Source of the DNA: Aeromicrobium choanae | GTDB lineage: Bacteria > Actinomycetota > Actinomycetes > Propionibacteriales > Nocardioidaceae | Reading direction: 5' to 3' | Length of the DNA: 64,000 nucleotides | Assembly: GCF_900167475.1 (NCBI RefSeq) | Contig: NZ_LT796768.1 | Span: forward strand, 2,356,001 to 2,420,000 | Shown: in pieces, positions 56,020 to 63,559 of the stretch | How the letters are laid out: each line of letters starts with the position of its first letter | How positions within the stretch are numbered: position 1 is the stretch's first letter | Translations under genes and position numbers: made by a program | The notes under the pieces: generated by a model | The model's database searches: none | Seen by the model: only the letters and a program-made list of their open reading frames with translations | Told to the model about the DNA's origin: nothing

Positions 56020-56649
56020 TCAGTGGGGCTTCTGCAGCACCAGCAGGCCGTCGCCCAGCGGGAGCAGGAGTGCCGAGAGGTCCTCGTCCGCACGGACGCG
56101 CTCCACCAGCTCGCGGATCGCCAGGGTCTCGGGATCGCGCTGCGACGGGTCGGCCACGCGGTCGTGCCACAGGGCGTTGTCGAACACCACGAAGCCGCCC
56201 GCGCGCGTCAGGCGCAGCGCCTCGTCGAGGTACTCGCCGTACTCCACCTTGTCGCCGTCGCAGAAGACCAGGTCGTAGCCGCCGTCGTTGAGGCGCGGCA
56301 GCACGTCGAGTGCCGAGCCGGTGATGAGGCGGAAGCGGGTGGGGGAGATGCCGGCGCTCAGGAACACCTGACGGGCCAGTCGCTGGTTCTCGGCCTCGAG
56401 GTCCACCGAGGTGAGCACGCCGTCGGGCAGCATGCCGCGCAGCAGCGCCAGGCCCGAGACTCCCGTGCCCGTGCCGATCTCGGCCACGCTCTTGGCTCCG
56501 GCGGCGCCGGCCAGGAACGACAGGGCCGCGCGGGCCCCGGGCAGGACCGGGACCACGCCGACGGTCTCGGCGTGCTGACGCGCGGTGCGCAGGTGGTCGT
56601 CCTCGGACTGGAACTGCTCGACGTAGGCCAGGCTGGCTTCGGTGGTCAT
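56020..56649 (-). CDS. O-methyltransferase family 3 protein (Rv1220c-like)
   Basis: A 209-residue cytoplasmic SAM-dependent methyltransferase of the catechol/caffeoyl-CoA type. Motif I is SVAEIGTGTGVSGLALLRGM (about 53-72), followed by LTSVDLEAENQRLA, the metal-binding FCDGDKVEYGEYLDEAL and FVVFDNALWHDRVADP. The substrate is unknown. ATG 56649 follows GAGGGGAC, a good ribosome site. It is divergent from sigE, an arrangement shared with M. tuberculosis Rv1220c-Rv1221. Confidence 0.9.
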   Translation of the reverse strand: MTTEASLAYVEQFQSEDDHLRTARQHAETVGVVPVLPGARAALSFLAGAAGAKSVAEIGTGTGVSGLALLRGMLPDGVLTSVDLEAENQRLARQVFLSAGISPTRFRLITGSALDVLPRLNDGGYDLVFCDGDKVEYGEYLDEALRLTRAGGFVVFDNALWHDRVADPSQRDPETLAIRELVERVRADEDLSALLLPLGDGLLVLQKPH

Positions 56650-56799
56650 CGTCCCCTCGCAATCGTTCGGCGGGTGGCCCCAGCCTATCGACGTGTGGTG
56701 CTGCGGACGTGTGGGACTCGCGGGGTCGCGGCCACGGGACTTCGCCAACCCCCAGCCGGTTCTTCGGCTGCTCTCAGGTTGGCGGTCGAAGATCGAGGC

Positions 56800-57360
56800 A
56801 TGCCCGACCGGAAGCCGTCCCTCCAGGACCAGGCCGAGATCTACGCCCAGCACGGGACGCAGGTCCGTCGCCTCGCGACGCGGCTCACCGGGAACCGCCA
56901 GGACGCCGAGGACCTCACGCAGGACGTGTTCGAGCGCGTCTTCACCTCGCTCGACCGCTACGAGGCCCGCAACCTGGCCGGCTGGATCCACCGGATCACC
57001 ACGAACCTCTTCCTCGACCGCGCTCGTCGCGCGGGCCGCCAGCCCACCTCGGCGCTGACCGCCGCGCACGAGGCCCGCCTCGTCGACGACGGCTCCCTGC
57101 CCGACGACCTCGTGCACGACGCGGGGTTCGACCCCGACATCGAGGCTGCCCTGGCGACCCTGCCCAGTCACCTGCGGGTCGCGGTGGTGCTCTCCGACGT
57201 GGAGCAGCTGGAGCACGCCGAGATCGCGATGCTGCTGGGGATCAAGGTCGGCACCGTTCGCACCCGGGTCCACCGGGGCCGCGCCGCGCTGCGCCGCGAG
57301 CTCGCGCACCGTGAGCCCCGCGCGGGCCGCACCCGCGTGCTCGGCGCCCTCGGCATCTGA
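56800..57360 (+). CDS. sigE: ECF sigma factor SigE-like
   Basis: A 186-residue extracytoplasmic-function sigma factor for envelope stress. Region 2 spans about 14-85 (QVRRLATRLTGNRQDAEDLT, WIHRITTNLFLDRARR) and region 4 about 115-172 (LPSHLRVAVVLSDVEQLEHA, LLGIKVGTVRTRVHRGRAAL). ATG 56800 fixes the N-terminus; its ribosome site is weak (GAGG). The order methyltransferase-sigE-tatB matches mycobacteria, but the anti-sigma gene rseA and htrA that normally follow are missing here. Confidence 0.88.
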   Translation: MPDRKPSLQDQAEIYAQHGTQVRRLATRLTGNRQDAEDLTQDVFERVFTSLDRYEARNLAGWIHRITTNLFLDRARRAGRQPTSALTAAHEARLVDDGSLPDDLVHDAGFDPDIEAALATLPSHLRVAVVLSDVEQLEHAEIAMLLGIKVGTVRTRVHRGRAALRRELAHREPRAGRTRVLGALGI

Positions 57361-57381
57361 GCGACCCGGGAGCAGCGGAGG

Positions 57382-57696
57382 TCAGGTGGCTTCCGCGTCG
57401 AACGGGGGCACCTCGCCGGGGCGCAGGATGCGGACGCTCGGCGCGGGCGGGGGAGTGGTGCGATCGGACAGGATCACGTCACGCACCGCCGCGCGCGGGT
57501 CGAGGTCGCGCAGGTTGAGGTCCTTGAAGTCGTCGCCGAGCTCCTTGCCCAGCTCCGACTTGGCGTTCTCGGCCATCTGACGCAGCGTGCGGATGAACTG
57601 CGCCGCCTGCTTGGCCAGCCCGGGGAGTCGGTCGGGGCCGAACACGATGATCGCCACGACGAGGATCGCACCGATCTCCATCCAGCCCAGGCCCAC
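57382..57696 (-). CDS. tatB: Sec-independent translocase protein TatB
   Basis: A 104-residue membrane protein of the twin-arginine export pathway. The N-terminal helix is MEIGAILVVAIIVFGPDRLP (about 6-25, with the FGP hinge), followed by an amphipathic helix (GLAKQAAQFIRTLRQMAENA) and a charged C-terminus ending PPFDAEAT. TatB rather than TatA is favoured by the position next to mrp and the EIG opening. GTG 57696 is supported by TAGGAT seven bases upstream on the minus strand, which overlaps the mrp stop codon. Confidence 0.9.
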   Translation of the reverse strand: MGLGWMEIGAILVVAIIVFGPDRLPGLAKQAAQFIRTLRQMAENAKSELGKELGDDFKDLNLRDLDPRAAVRDVILSDRTTPPPAPSVRILRPGEVPPFDAEAT

Positions 57697-57703
57697 GGGC
57701 GCG

Positions 57704-57709
57704 ATCCTA
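57704..57709 (-). promoter_or_regulatory. -10 hexamer of tatB overlapping the mrp stop
   Basis: TAGGAT on the minus strand: its TAG is the mrp stop codon, and seven bases later comes GTG 57696. The tatB promoter is therefore embedded in the end of mrp. Confidence 0.55.
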
Positions 57710-58858
57710 CAGTCGGCCGGCGGGAGCCAGGCCCAGCTGCATGCCGGCCAGGCCGCGCGAGCGACCGCTGAGCTGGTCGGCGATCTGCTGCAGGACCTTG
57801 GCGCTCTCGGCGTCGGGATCGGAGGCCACGATCGGGGCGCCGGAGTCGCCGGTCTCGCGCATGCGCTCCTCGAGCGGGACCTGGCCCAGCACCGAGATCT
57901 CGTAGCCGAGGCGCGCGCTGAGGGTGGAGGATACCTGGGCGGCGCCACCGGACCCGAAGACCTCCATCTTCTCGCCCGACGGCAGCAGCAGCCACGACAT
58001 GTTCTCGACGACGCCCACGACACGCTGGTGCATCATCGAGGCCATCGTGCCGGCGCGCTCGGCCACCTGGGCCGCTGCCTGCTGCGGCGTGGTGACGACG
58101 ATGAACTCCGCGCCCGGCAGGTGCTGGCCCATGCTGATGGCCATGTCGCCCGTGCCCGGGGGCAGGTCGAGGAAGAGTGCGTCGAGGTCGCCCCAGTAGA
58201 CGTCGGCCAGCATCTGCACGAGCGCACGGTCGAGCATCGGGCCGCGCCATGCGACGACCTGGTCCCGGCGCGGCTTCAGCATGCCGATGCTGATGACCTT
58301 GATCTCGACGTCGCCGATCCGGGCGGGGACGGGCATGATCATGTCCTCGACCTGGGTGGGGCGCTGGTCGCCCACGCCGAGCATGTCGGGGATCGAGTGG
58401 CCGTAGATGTCGGCGTCGAGGACGCCCACCTTCAGGCCACGCTTGGCCATCGCGACGGCGAGGTTGACGGTGACGGACGACTTGCCGACGCCACCCTTGC
58501 CGGAGGCGACCGCGTAGACCTTGGTCAGCGAGCCGGGCTGGGCGAAGGGGATCTCGCGCTCGGCGCGGCCGCCCCGGAGGTGCTCCTGCATCGCCTTGCG
58601 CTGCTCGTCGGTCATGACGCCCATGTCGACGCGCACGGTGTGCGCGGGAGCGACCTTGACCACGGCGGCGGTGACGTCGCGGGTGAGGGTGTCCTTGAGC
58701 GGGCAGCCGGCCACGGTCAGCAGCAGTCGCACGACGATCTCGGTCTCGCCGATCGTGACGGTGTCGACCATCCCCAGCTCGGTGATCGGGCGCTTGATCT
58801 CGGGATCATTGACCGTCGAGAGCGCCTCGGTGATCTGTTCCTGGGTGACGTCAGCCAT
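57707..58858 (-). CDS. mrp: Mrp/ApbC iron-sulfur carrier P-loop ATPase
   Basis: A 383-residue cytoplasmic protein that assembles and delivers iron-sulfur clusters. An N-terminal MIP18/DUF59 domain (about 1-90, STVNDPEIKRPITELGM, LTVAGCPLKDTL) precedes the Mrp ATPase domain with the deviant Walker A ASGKGGVGKSSVTVNLAVAM (about 118-137) and LDADIYGHSIPDMLG. No CxxC cluster motif is visible in the usual place, so cluster binding is uncertain here. ATG 58858 follows TAGACT at seven bases. Confidence 0.93.
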   Translation of the reverse strand: MADVTQEQITEALSTVNDPEIKRPITELGMVDTVTIGETEIVVRLLLTVAGCPLKDTLTRDVTAAVVKVAPAHTVRVDMGVMTDEQRKAMQEHLRGGRAEREIPFAQPGSLTKVYAVASGKGGVGKSSVTVNLAVAMAKRGLKVGVLDADIYGHSIPDMLGVGDQRPTQVEDMIMPVPARIGDVEIKVISIGMLKPRRDQVVAWRGPMLDRALVQMLADVYWGDLDALFLDLPPGTGDMAISMGQHLPGAEFIVVTTPQQAAAQVAERAGTMASMMHQRVVGVVENMSWLLLPSGEKMEVFGSGGAAQVSSTLSARLGYEISVLGQVPLEERMRETGDSGAPIVASDPDAESAKVLQQIADQLSGRSRGLAGMQLGLAPAGRL

Positions 58859-58865
58859 GCCGTGA

Positions 58866-58871
58866 AGTCTA
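58866..58871 (-). promoter_or_regulatory. -10 hexamer of mrp
   Basis: TAGACT on the minus strand, seven bases, then ATG 58858. Strict leaderless-type arrangement. Confidence 0.55.
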
Positions 58872-58935
58872 CGGGGCCCTATCGAACGTCCCGGGGCCGC
58901 GTCAAGGTGCGGACGGAGCACGCCGACGCGGCGGC

Positions 58936-59445
58936 TCAGTCCTGGTCGGCGGAGGGGTCGTCCCGATCCAGCTCGGCGAGGAATCCCCGCAGCTCACTGC
59001 GCAGGAAGTCGCGGGTCGCGACCTCTCCCAGGCCGATGCGCAGGCTGGCGACCTCGCGGGCCAGGAACTCCATGTCGGCGTGCGAGCGGCTGGCCGCCTC
59101 GCGGTCCTGCTCGGCGGCGATCCGGTCGCGGGCCTCCTGGCGGTTCTGGGCCAGCAGGATCAGCGGCGCGGCGTACGAGGCCTGCAGCGACAGGATCAGC
59201 GTGAGGAAGATGAAGGGGTACTCGTCCCAGCGCGGGCGGTCCGGACCGTACGGCACGTTCCACACGATCCAGACGAGGATGAACAGCGTCATCCACGCGA
59301 TGAACGTGGCGGTGCCGAGGAAGCGCGCGGCGGACTCGGCGAACCGGCCGAACCGCTCGGGGTCGGGGTCCTTGCGCGCACCGAGGTTGCGGCCGAGCCC
59401 GCGTCGCAGGTCGCGCGGCTGGTCGAGGCGTTCGCGGTCAGCCAT
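58936..59445 (-). CDS. DUF1003 membrane protein
   Basis: A 169-residue membrane protein of unknown function (Rv1231c-like position). Two hydrophobic segments (about 43-65, FLGTATFIAWMTLFILVWIV, and 78-98, FIFLTLILSLQASYAAPLIL) lie between a basic N-terminus and a charged C-terminal helix. DUF1003 proteins are widespread but uncharacterised. The ATG lies eight bases inside the end of the MgtE-like gene, so the two are coupled. Confidence 0.9.
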   Translation of the reverse strand: MADRERLDQPRDLRRGLGRNLGARKDPDPERFGRFAESAARFLGTATFIAWMTLFILVWIVWNVPYGPDRPRWDEYPFIFLTLILSLQASYAAPLILLAQNRQEARDRIAAEQDREAASRSHADMEFLAREVASLRIGLGEVATRDFLRSELRGFLAELDRDDPSADQD

Positions 59446-60670
59446 GCTCGCGCCATCCCTTCGGCAGCAGGTGGTCGAGGACGTCGTCGATCGTCACGAC
59501 GCCCAGCAGGTGCTGGTTCTCGTCGACGACCGGGACGGCCACGAGGTTGTACGCCGCGAGCAGGCCCGCGACCTCGGCCAGCGAGGCCTCCGGGCGCGGC
59601 CAGTCGATGTCGTTGACGATGATCTGGCTGACCAGGGTCGAGGGCGGCTCGCGCAGGAGCGCCTGGAAGTGGGCCGCGCCGAGGAAGCGGCCCGTGGGCG
59701 TCTCCAGCGGCGGCCGGCACACGTAGACCATGGAGGCGAGCGCGACGCTCAGCTCGGGCTCGCGCACCAGGGCGAGCGCGTCGGCGATCGTGGCGCCCGG
59801 GTCGAGGACGACCGGCTCGGTGGTCATCATGCCGCCGGCGGTGCGCTCCTCGTAGGACAGGAGGCGCCGCACGTCCTCGGCGTCCTCGGGCTCCATGAGG
59901 CTGAGCAGCTCCTCGGCGGTCTGCGCAGGCAGCTCACCGAGCAGGTCGGCCGCGTCGTCGGGGTCCATCTCGCCCAGGACGTCGGCGCCGCGGCTCGGGT
60001 CGAGGATCCCGAGGACCTCCACCTGCAGGGCCTCGGGCATCTCCTCGAGGACGTCGGCCAGCTGCTCGTCGCCGAACTCGCGCACGATCTCCATGCGGCG
60101 CTTGGGCGGCAGGTCGCGCAGCGCGTTGGCGATGTCGGCCGGGCGCATCTCGTCCATCATCGCCAGCAGCGTGGTGGCGCCCTGAGCGGCGGTCTCGCTG
60201 GCCAGGCCGTGTACCTCGTCCCACTCCAGGACGTGGCTCGTGCCGCGACGGCCGAACCGCTTGTGGTGCTCGGCCACGGCGACCGTCGAGACGTACCAGT
60301 CGCGCCGCGGGTCCTGCTCGATCGCGATGTCGTAGAGCGTCGCGGGCGTGCCGTCGCCGAGCGTGACCTGGCGGTCGAAGAGCTCGTGGGCGGCCAGGGT
60401 CTCGGTGGAGCGCTGCTGGAACCGGCGCAGGTTCAGGACGCCCGTGGTGATGATCTGGCCCGAGTCCATCGAGGTCACCCGGGTGATGGGGAGGAAGACG
60501 CGGCGCCGGCCGAGGACCTCGACCACCAGGCCGAGGACACGCGGTCGCTGGGTGGCGTTGCGCACCGAGACGACGATGTCGCGCAGCTTGCCCACCTGGT
60601 CGCCCACGGGGTCGAAGACGGACTGCCCGACGAGACGGGACACGAAGATCCGGGTCGGCTGGCTGCTCAC
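59438..60670 (-). CDS. MgtE-N and CBS domain protein (Rv1232c-like)
   Basis: A 410-residue cytoplasmic protein with a PRC-barrel-like N-terminus (about 5-75, RIFVSRLVGQSVFDPVGDQV), an MgtE intracellular domain (about 150-270, DIANALRDLPPKRRMEIVRE, DPDDAADLLGELPAQTAEEL) and two CBS domains (about 285-400, GGMMTTEPVVLDPGATIADA, NLVAVPVVDENQHLLGVVTI). It has no transmembrane channel part, so it is not itself an MgtE transporter; it could sense magnesium or nucleotides. GTG 60670 is supported by TAGCCT seven bases upstream. Confidence 0.9.
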   Translation of the reverse strand: MSSQPTRIFVSRLVGQSVFDPVGDQVGKLRDIVVSVRNATQRPRVLGLVVEVLGRRRVFLPITRVTSMDSGQIITTGVLNLRRFQQRSTETLAAHELFDRQVTLGDGTPATLYDIAIEQDPRRDWYVSTVAVAEHHKRFGRRGTSHVLEWDEVHGLASETAAQGATTLLAMMDEMRPADIANALRDLPPKRRMEIVREFGDEQLADVLEEMPEALQVEVLGILDPSRGADVLGEMDPDDAADLLGELPAQTAEELLSLMEPEDAEDVRRLLSYEERTAGGMMTTEPVVLDPGATIADALALVREPELSVALASMVYVCRPPLETPTGRFLGAAHFQALLREPPSTLVSQIIVNDIDWPRPEASLAEVAGLLAAYNLVAVPVVDENQHLLGVVTIDDVLDHLLPKGWREHG

Positions 60671-60677
60671 GGGTCCG

Positions 60678-60683
60678 AGGCTA
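60678..60683 (-). promoter_or_regulatory. -10 hexamer of the MgtE-like operon
   Basis: TAGCCT on the minus strand, seven bases, then GTG 60670. Faces the EamA gene across 61 bases. Confidence 0.55.
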
Positions 60684-60719
60684 CCGGCCTGCGGGCGCCG
60701 AGGCGGGTGTGGCGGGTGG

Positions 60720-60725
60720 GAGACT
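60720..60725 (+). promoter_or_regulatory. -10-like hexamer of the EamA gene
   Basis: GAGACT is followed by six bases and GTG 60732; the first base deviates from TANNNT. Confidence 0.35.
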
Positions 60726-60731
60726 GGCGCG

Positions 60732-61613
60732 GTGAATCTGGTGCTGGCGATCGTCGCGGTGGTCGGGGTGTCGATGTCGGGTCCGCTGATGGCGGCCACG
60801 GCGGCCCCCGCGCTCGCGATCGCCTTCTGGCGCAACGCCATGGCCACCGGCCTGCTGGCGCCGATCGCGCTGACCCGGCACCGCTCGGCGATCACCGGGC
60901 AGGACCGCCACGGCTGGCTGCTGGCGTTCGTGGCCGGAGCGGCGCTGGCCGCGCACTTCGCGTGCTGGGTCGCCTCGCTCAAGCTGACCTCGGTGGCCGC
61001 GGCCACGGCGCTGGTCTCGATGCAGGTGCTCTTCGTCATCGGGATCGACGCATTGAGAGGCCGTCGGGCCGCCCCGGCCGTGGTGGGCGGCGCGCTGCTG
61101 GCGGTCGCCGGCGTGGCCGCCATCTCCGGTGTCGACCTGTCGCTGTCCACGGAGGCGCTCTGGGGCGACGCGCTGGCCCTGGCCGGTGGTCTGTTCGCCG
61201 CGATCTACGTCATCGTCGGCGCCCGCGTGCGCGAGACGCTGTCGACCACGGCCTACACCTTCACCTGCTACGGCATCTGCTCGGCGATCCTGCTCGTCGC
61301 GTGCCTGGTCGCGGGCGTTCCGCTCGGCGGCTGGTCGGCGCAGGCCTGGCTGATGATCGTCGCGGTCATGGTCTGCGCCCAGCTCCTGGGGCACTCGGTC
61401 ATCAACCACCTGCTGGCCGTGATGTCGCCCGTGGTCGTCTCGCTCATGCTGCTGCTGGAGGTGCCCGGTGCGGCCCTGCTGGCCGCGGCGTTCCTGGGGG
61501 AGTCGCTGCCGTGGGTGACCTACGGCGGGATCGTGCTGATCCTCGCCGGACTGGCGGTGGTCACCGCGTCGAGCGGGCGGGCACGCCGCGCCGAGACGCT
61601 CGTGGCCGACTGA
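60732..61613 (+). CDS. EamA/DMT family transporter
   Basis: A 293-residue membrane protein with about ten hydrophobic segments arranged as two EamA halves (about 1-140 and 145-285). It shows AIAFWRNAMATGLLAP, HFACWVASLKLTSVAAATAL near the end of the first half, and LMLLLEVPGAALLAAAFLGE in the second. Such transporters export amino acids or other metabolites; the substrate is unknown. GTG 60732 fits the six-base spacing from GAGACT. Confidence 0.88.
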   Translation: MNLVLAIVAVVGVSMSGPLMAATAAPALAIAFWRNAMATGLLAPIALTRHRSAITGQDRHGWLLAFVAGAALAAHFACWVASLKLTSVAAATALVSMQVLFVIGIDALRGRRAAPAVVGGALLAVAGVAAISGVDLSLSTEALWGDALALAGGLFAAIYVIVGARVRETLSTTAYTFTCYGICSAILLVACLVAGVPLGGWSAQAWLMIVAVMVCAQLLGHSVINHLLAVMSPVVVSLMLLLEVPGAALLAAAFLGESLPWVTYGGIVLILAGLAVVTASSGRARRAETLVAD

Positions 61614-61654
61614 ATCCGTCCCGTCCCCGGTCCGGACCCCGACGTGCCTCGATG

Positions 61655-61660
61655 TAGGCT
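61655..61660 (+). promoter_or_regulatory. -10 hexamer of the acyl-CoA dehydrogenase gene
   Basis: TAGGCT lies 36 bases before ATG 61697. This gene keeps a short leader with a good ribosome site (CGAGGAG). Confidence 0.45.
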
Positions 61661-61696
61661 CGCCCCGATTCCCACCGAGATTCGAGGAGCACCGTC

Positions 61697-62890
61697 ATGG
61701 GGCGTCTTGTCAGTACTGAGGGCCTGAGCGAAGAGCAGGTCGAGATCCTCAAGCTCGTCCGTCAGTTCGTCGAGAAGGAGATCATTCCGGTCGCGACGGA
61801 CCTGGAGCACAAGGACGAGTACCCGACCGAGATCGTCGAGGGCCTGAAGGAGCTGGGCATCTTCGGACTGATGATCCCCGAGGAGTACGGCGGACTCGGC
61901 GAGTCGCTGCTCACGTATGCGCTCGTGGTCGAGGAGATCGCCCGCGGCTGGATGAGCGTCTCCGGTGTGATCAACACGCACTTCATCGTGGCCTACATGC
62001 TGATCCAGCACGGCACCGAGGAGCAGAAGCAGAAGTACCTGCCGAAGATGGCCACCGGCGAGGTCCGTGGCGCGTTCTCCATGTCCGAGCCGTCGCTGGG
62101 CTCGGACGTGTCGGCGATCAGCACGAAGGCGACGAAGCTGGACGACGGCTCGTACGAGATCACGGGTCAGAAGATGTGGCTGACCAACGGCGGCAGCTCC
62201 ACGCTGGTCGCGGTGCTGGTCAAGACCGACGAGGGCGCCGACAGCGTCTACAAGAACATGACCACCTTCCTGGTCGAGAAGGAGCCGGGCTTCGGCGAGA
62301 CGGCCCAGGGCGTCACCGTCCCGGGCAAGATCGAGAAGATGGGCTACAAGGGCATCGACACGACCGAGATGATCCTGGAGAAGCACAAGATCGGTGCCGA
62401 CCAGATCCTCGGTGGCACGCCCGGCCAGGGCTTCTACCAGATGATGGACGGCGTCGAGGTCGGCCGCGTGAACGTCGGCGCCCGCGCCGTGGGCATCGCG
62501 AACCGCGCGTTCGAGCTGGGCATCGCCTACGCGCAGCAGCGTGAGACGTTCGGCAAGCCGATCGCGCAGCACCAGGCGATCCTCTTCCGGCTGGCCGAGA
62601 TGGCCACCAAGGTCGAGGCCGCCCACACGATGGTCGTGCGTGCCGCCCGGCTCAAGGACTCGGGCAAGCGGATGGACGTCGAGGCCGGCATGGCCAAGAT
62701 GCTCGCGAGCGAGTACTGCAACGAGGTCGTCGAGGCGTCGTTCCGGATCCACGGTGGCTACGGCTACTCCAAGGAGTACGAGATCGAGCGCCTCTACCGC
62801 GAGGCCGCTTTCATGCTCATCGGCGAGGGCACGTCCGACATCCAGAAGATGATCATCGGCCGCAACCTGCTCAAGGACTACAAGCTCTGA
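61697..62890 (+). CDS. acyl-CoA dehydrogenase
   Basis: A 397-residue FAD enzyme of fatty acid oxidation. It contains FGLMIPEEYGGLGES (about 55-69), the FAD/substrate block FSMSEPSLGSDVSAI near 130, KMWLTNGGSSTLVAV, EVGRVNVGARAVGIANRAFE and RETFGKPIAQHQAI. The catalytic glutamate is probably in HGGYGYSKEYEIERLYREA near 365. Strong translation signals (GAGGAG) and a terminator after the gene suggest high expression as a single unit. Chain-length specificity cannot be read out. Confidence 0.93.
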   Translation: MGRLVSTEGLSEEQVEILKLVRQFVEKEIIPVATDLEHKDEYPTEIVEGLKELGIFGLMIPEEYGGLGESLLTYALVVEEIARGWMSVSGVINTHFIVAYMLIQHGTEEQKQKYLPKMATGEVRGAFSMSEPSLGSDVSAISTKATKLDDGSYEITGQKMWLTNGGSSTLVAVLVKTDEGADSVYKNMTTFLVEKEPGFGETAQGVTVPGKIEKMGYKGIDTTEMILEKHKIGADQILGGTPGQGFYQMMDGVEVGRVNVGARAVGIANRAFELGIAYAQQRETFGKPIAQHQAILFRLAEMATKVEAAHTMVVRAARLKDSGKRMDVEAGMAKMLASEYCNEVVEASFRIHGGYGYSKEYEIERLYREAAFMLIGEGTSDIQKMIIGRNLLKDYKL

Positions 62891-62909
62891 CCCCAGGTCA
62901 CCGCTTCGG

Positions 62910-62948
62910 CGACGGCCCCGCATCCACTCCGTGGACGCGGGGTCGTCG
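62910..62948 (+). terminator. acyl-CoA dehydrogenase terminator
   Basis: A 12-base stem (62910-62921 with 62937-62948, one G-T wobble) encloses a smaller TCCA/TGGA pair. It lies 20 bases behind the stop. Confidence 0.75.
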
Positions 62949-62962
62949 TCCGTCCGCCGGGC

Positions 62963-62968
62963 TACGCT
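62963..62968 (+). promoter_or_regulatory. -10 hexamer of the stress-type membrane gene
   Basis: TACGCT, six bases, then ATG 62975. Strict leaderless-type arrangement. Confidence 0.55.
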
Positions 62969-62974
62969 GGCCGC

Positions 62975-63451
62975 ATGGCCCAGATCTTCTCGTTGGAGTA
63001 CCCGCAGTCCCTTGGCGTCTTCGATGACTACGCCGCCGCCCAGAAGGCCGTCGACCACCTGTCCGACCACGAGTTCCCCGTGGAGACCGTGCTGATCGTC
63101 GGCACCGACCTCAAGCAGCTCGAACGGGTCACCGGCCGCCTCACGTGGGGGCGCGTGATCCTCAGCGGCGTGCTGGGCGGCGCCTGGTTCGGCCTGCTGA
63201 TCGGCCTGCTCCTGGGCATCTTCGCCGCCGAGGGCGACTGGCTCGCCGCCGTGCTCACCGGCATCCTGCTCGGCGTGGTGTGGGGCGCGATCATCGCCGC
63301 GGTGGGCTACGCCAGCTCGCGGGGCCAGCGTGACTTCTCCAGCGTCAAGACGATCCTGCCGAGCAAGTACGAACTGCTCGTCGAGCACAAGCACCTCGCA
63401 CGCGGCCAGGAGCTGCTGGCGGGGCTGCCCGGCTCCGCCACCACGTTCTGA
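62975..63451 (+). CDS. YflT/GSP17M-domain membrane protein
   Basis: A 158-residue membrane protein (Rv1234-like). The N-terminus LGVFDDYAAAQKAVDHLSDH and VETVLIVGTDLKQLERVTG fit the general stress protein 17M/YflT domain (about 10-57). Two glycine-rich hydrophobic segments follow (about 60-83 and 88-113), then a short soluble tail. Function is unknown. It continues the mycobacterial-like order mrp-DUF1003-CBS-stress protein, with an exporter and a dehydrogenase inserted. Confidence 0.82.
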   Translation: MAQIFSLEYPQSLGVFDDYAAAQKAVDHLSDHEFPVETVLIVGTDLKQLERVTGRLTWGRVILSGVLGGAWFGLLIGLLLGIFAAEGDWLAAVLTGILLGVVWGAIIAAVGYASSRGQRDFSSVKTILPSKYELLVEHKHLARGQELLAGLPGSATTF

Positions 63452-63507
63452 GGCCACGCCGCTGGGTCGGGTGGGACGCATCTTTGTTGGTGTGGCGCAA
63501 GAGAACG

Positions 63508-63513
63508 TAGAGT
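63508..63513 (+). promoter_or_regulatory. promoter of the secreted phosphatase/nuclease gene
   Basis: TAGAGT with a possible -35 TTGTTG at 63484-63489 (spacer 18) lies about 47 bases before GTG 63560. The leader contains a good ribosome site (GGAGGT, 63550-63555). Confidence 0.4.
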
Positions 63514-63559
63514 CGGAGTCCGTGCGGCCGCTCGCGTCGCGCCGCTCCTGGAGGTCCCC

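Noticed and set aside
59438..60670. Magnesium transporter MgtE
   Set aside because: The cytosolic MgtE-N and CBS domains are present but the membrane channel part is absent.
57587..61657. Open frame of over 1300 codons on the plus strand opposite mrp, DUF1003 and the CBS gene
   Set aside because: It runs across several well-supported minus-strand genes and the shifted frame of EamA, with low-complexity arginine and histidine rich translation. It is a composition artefact.
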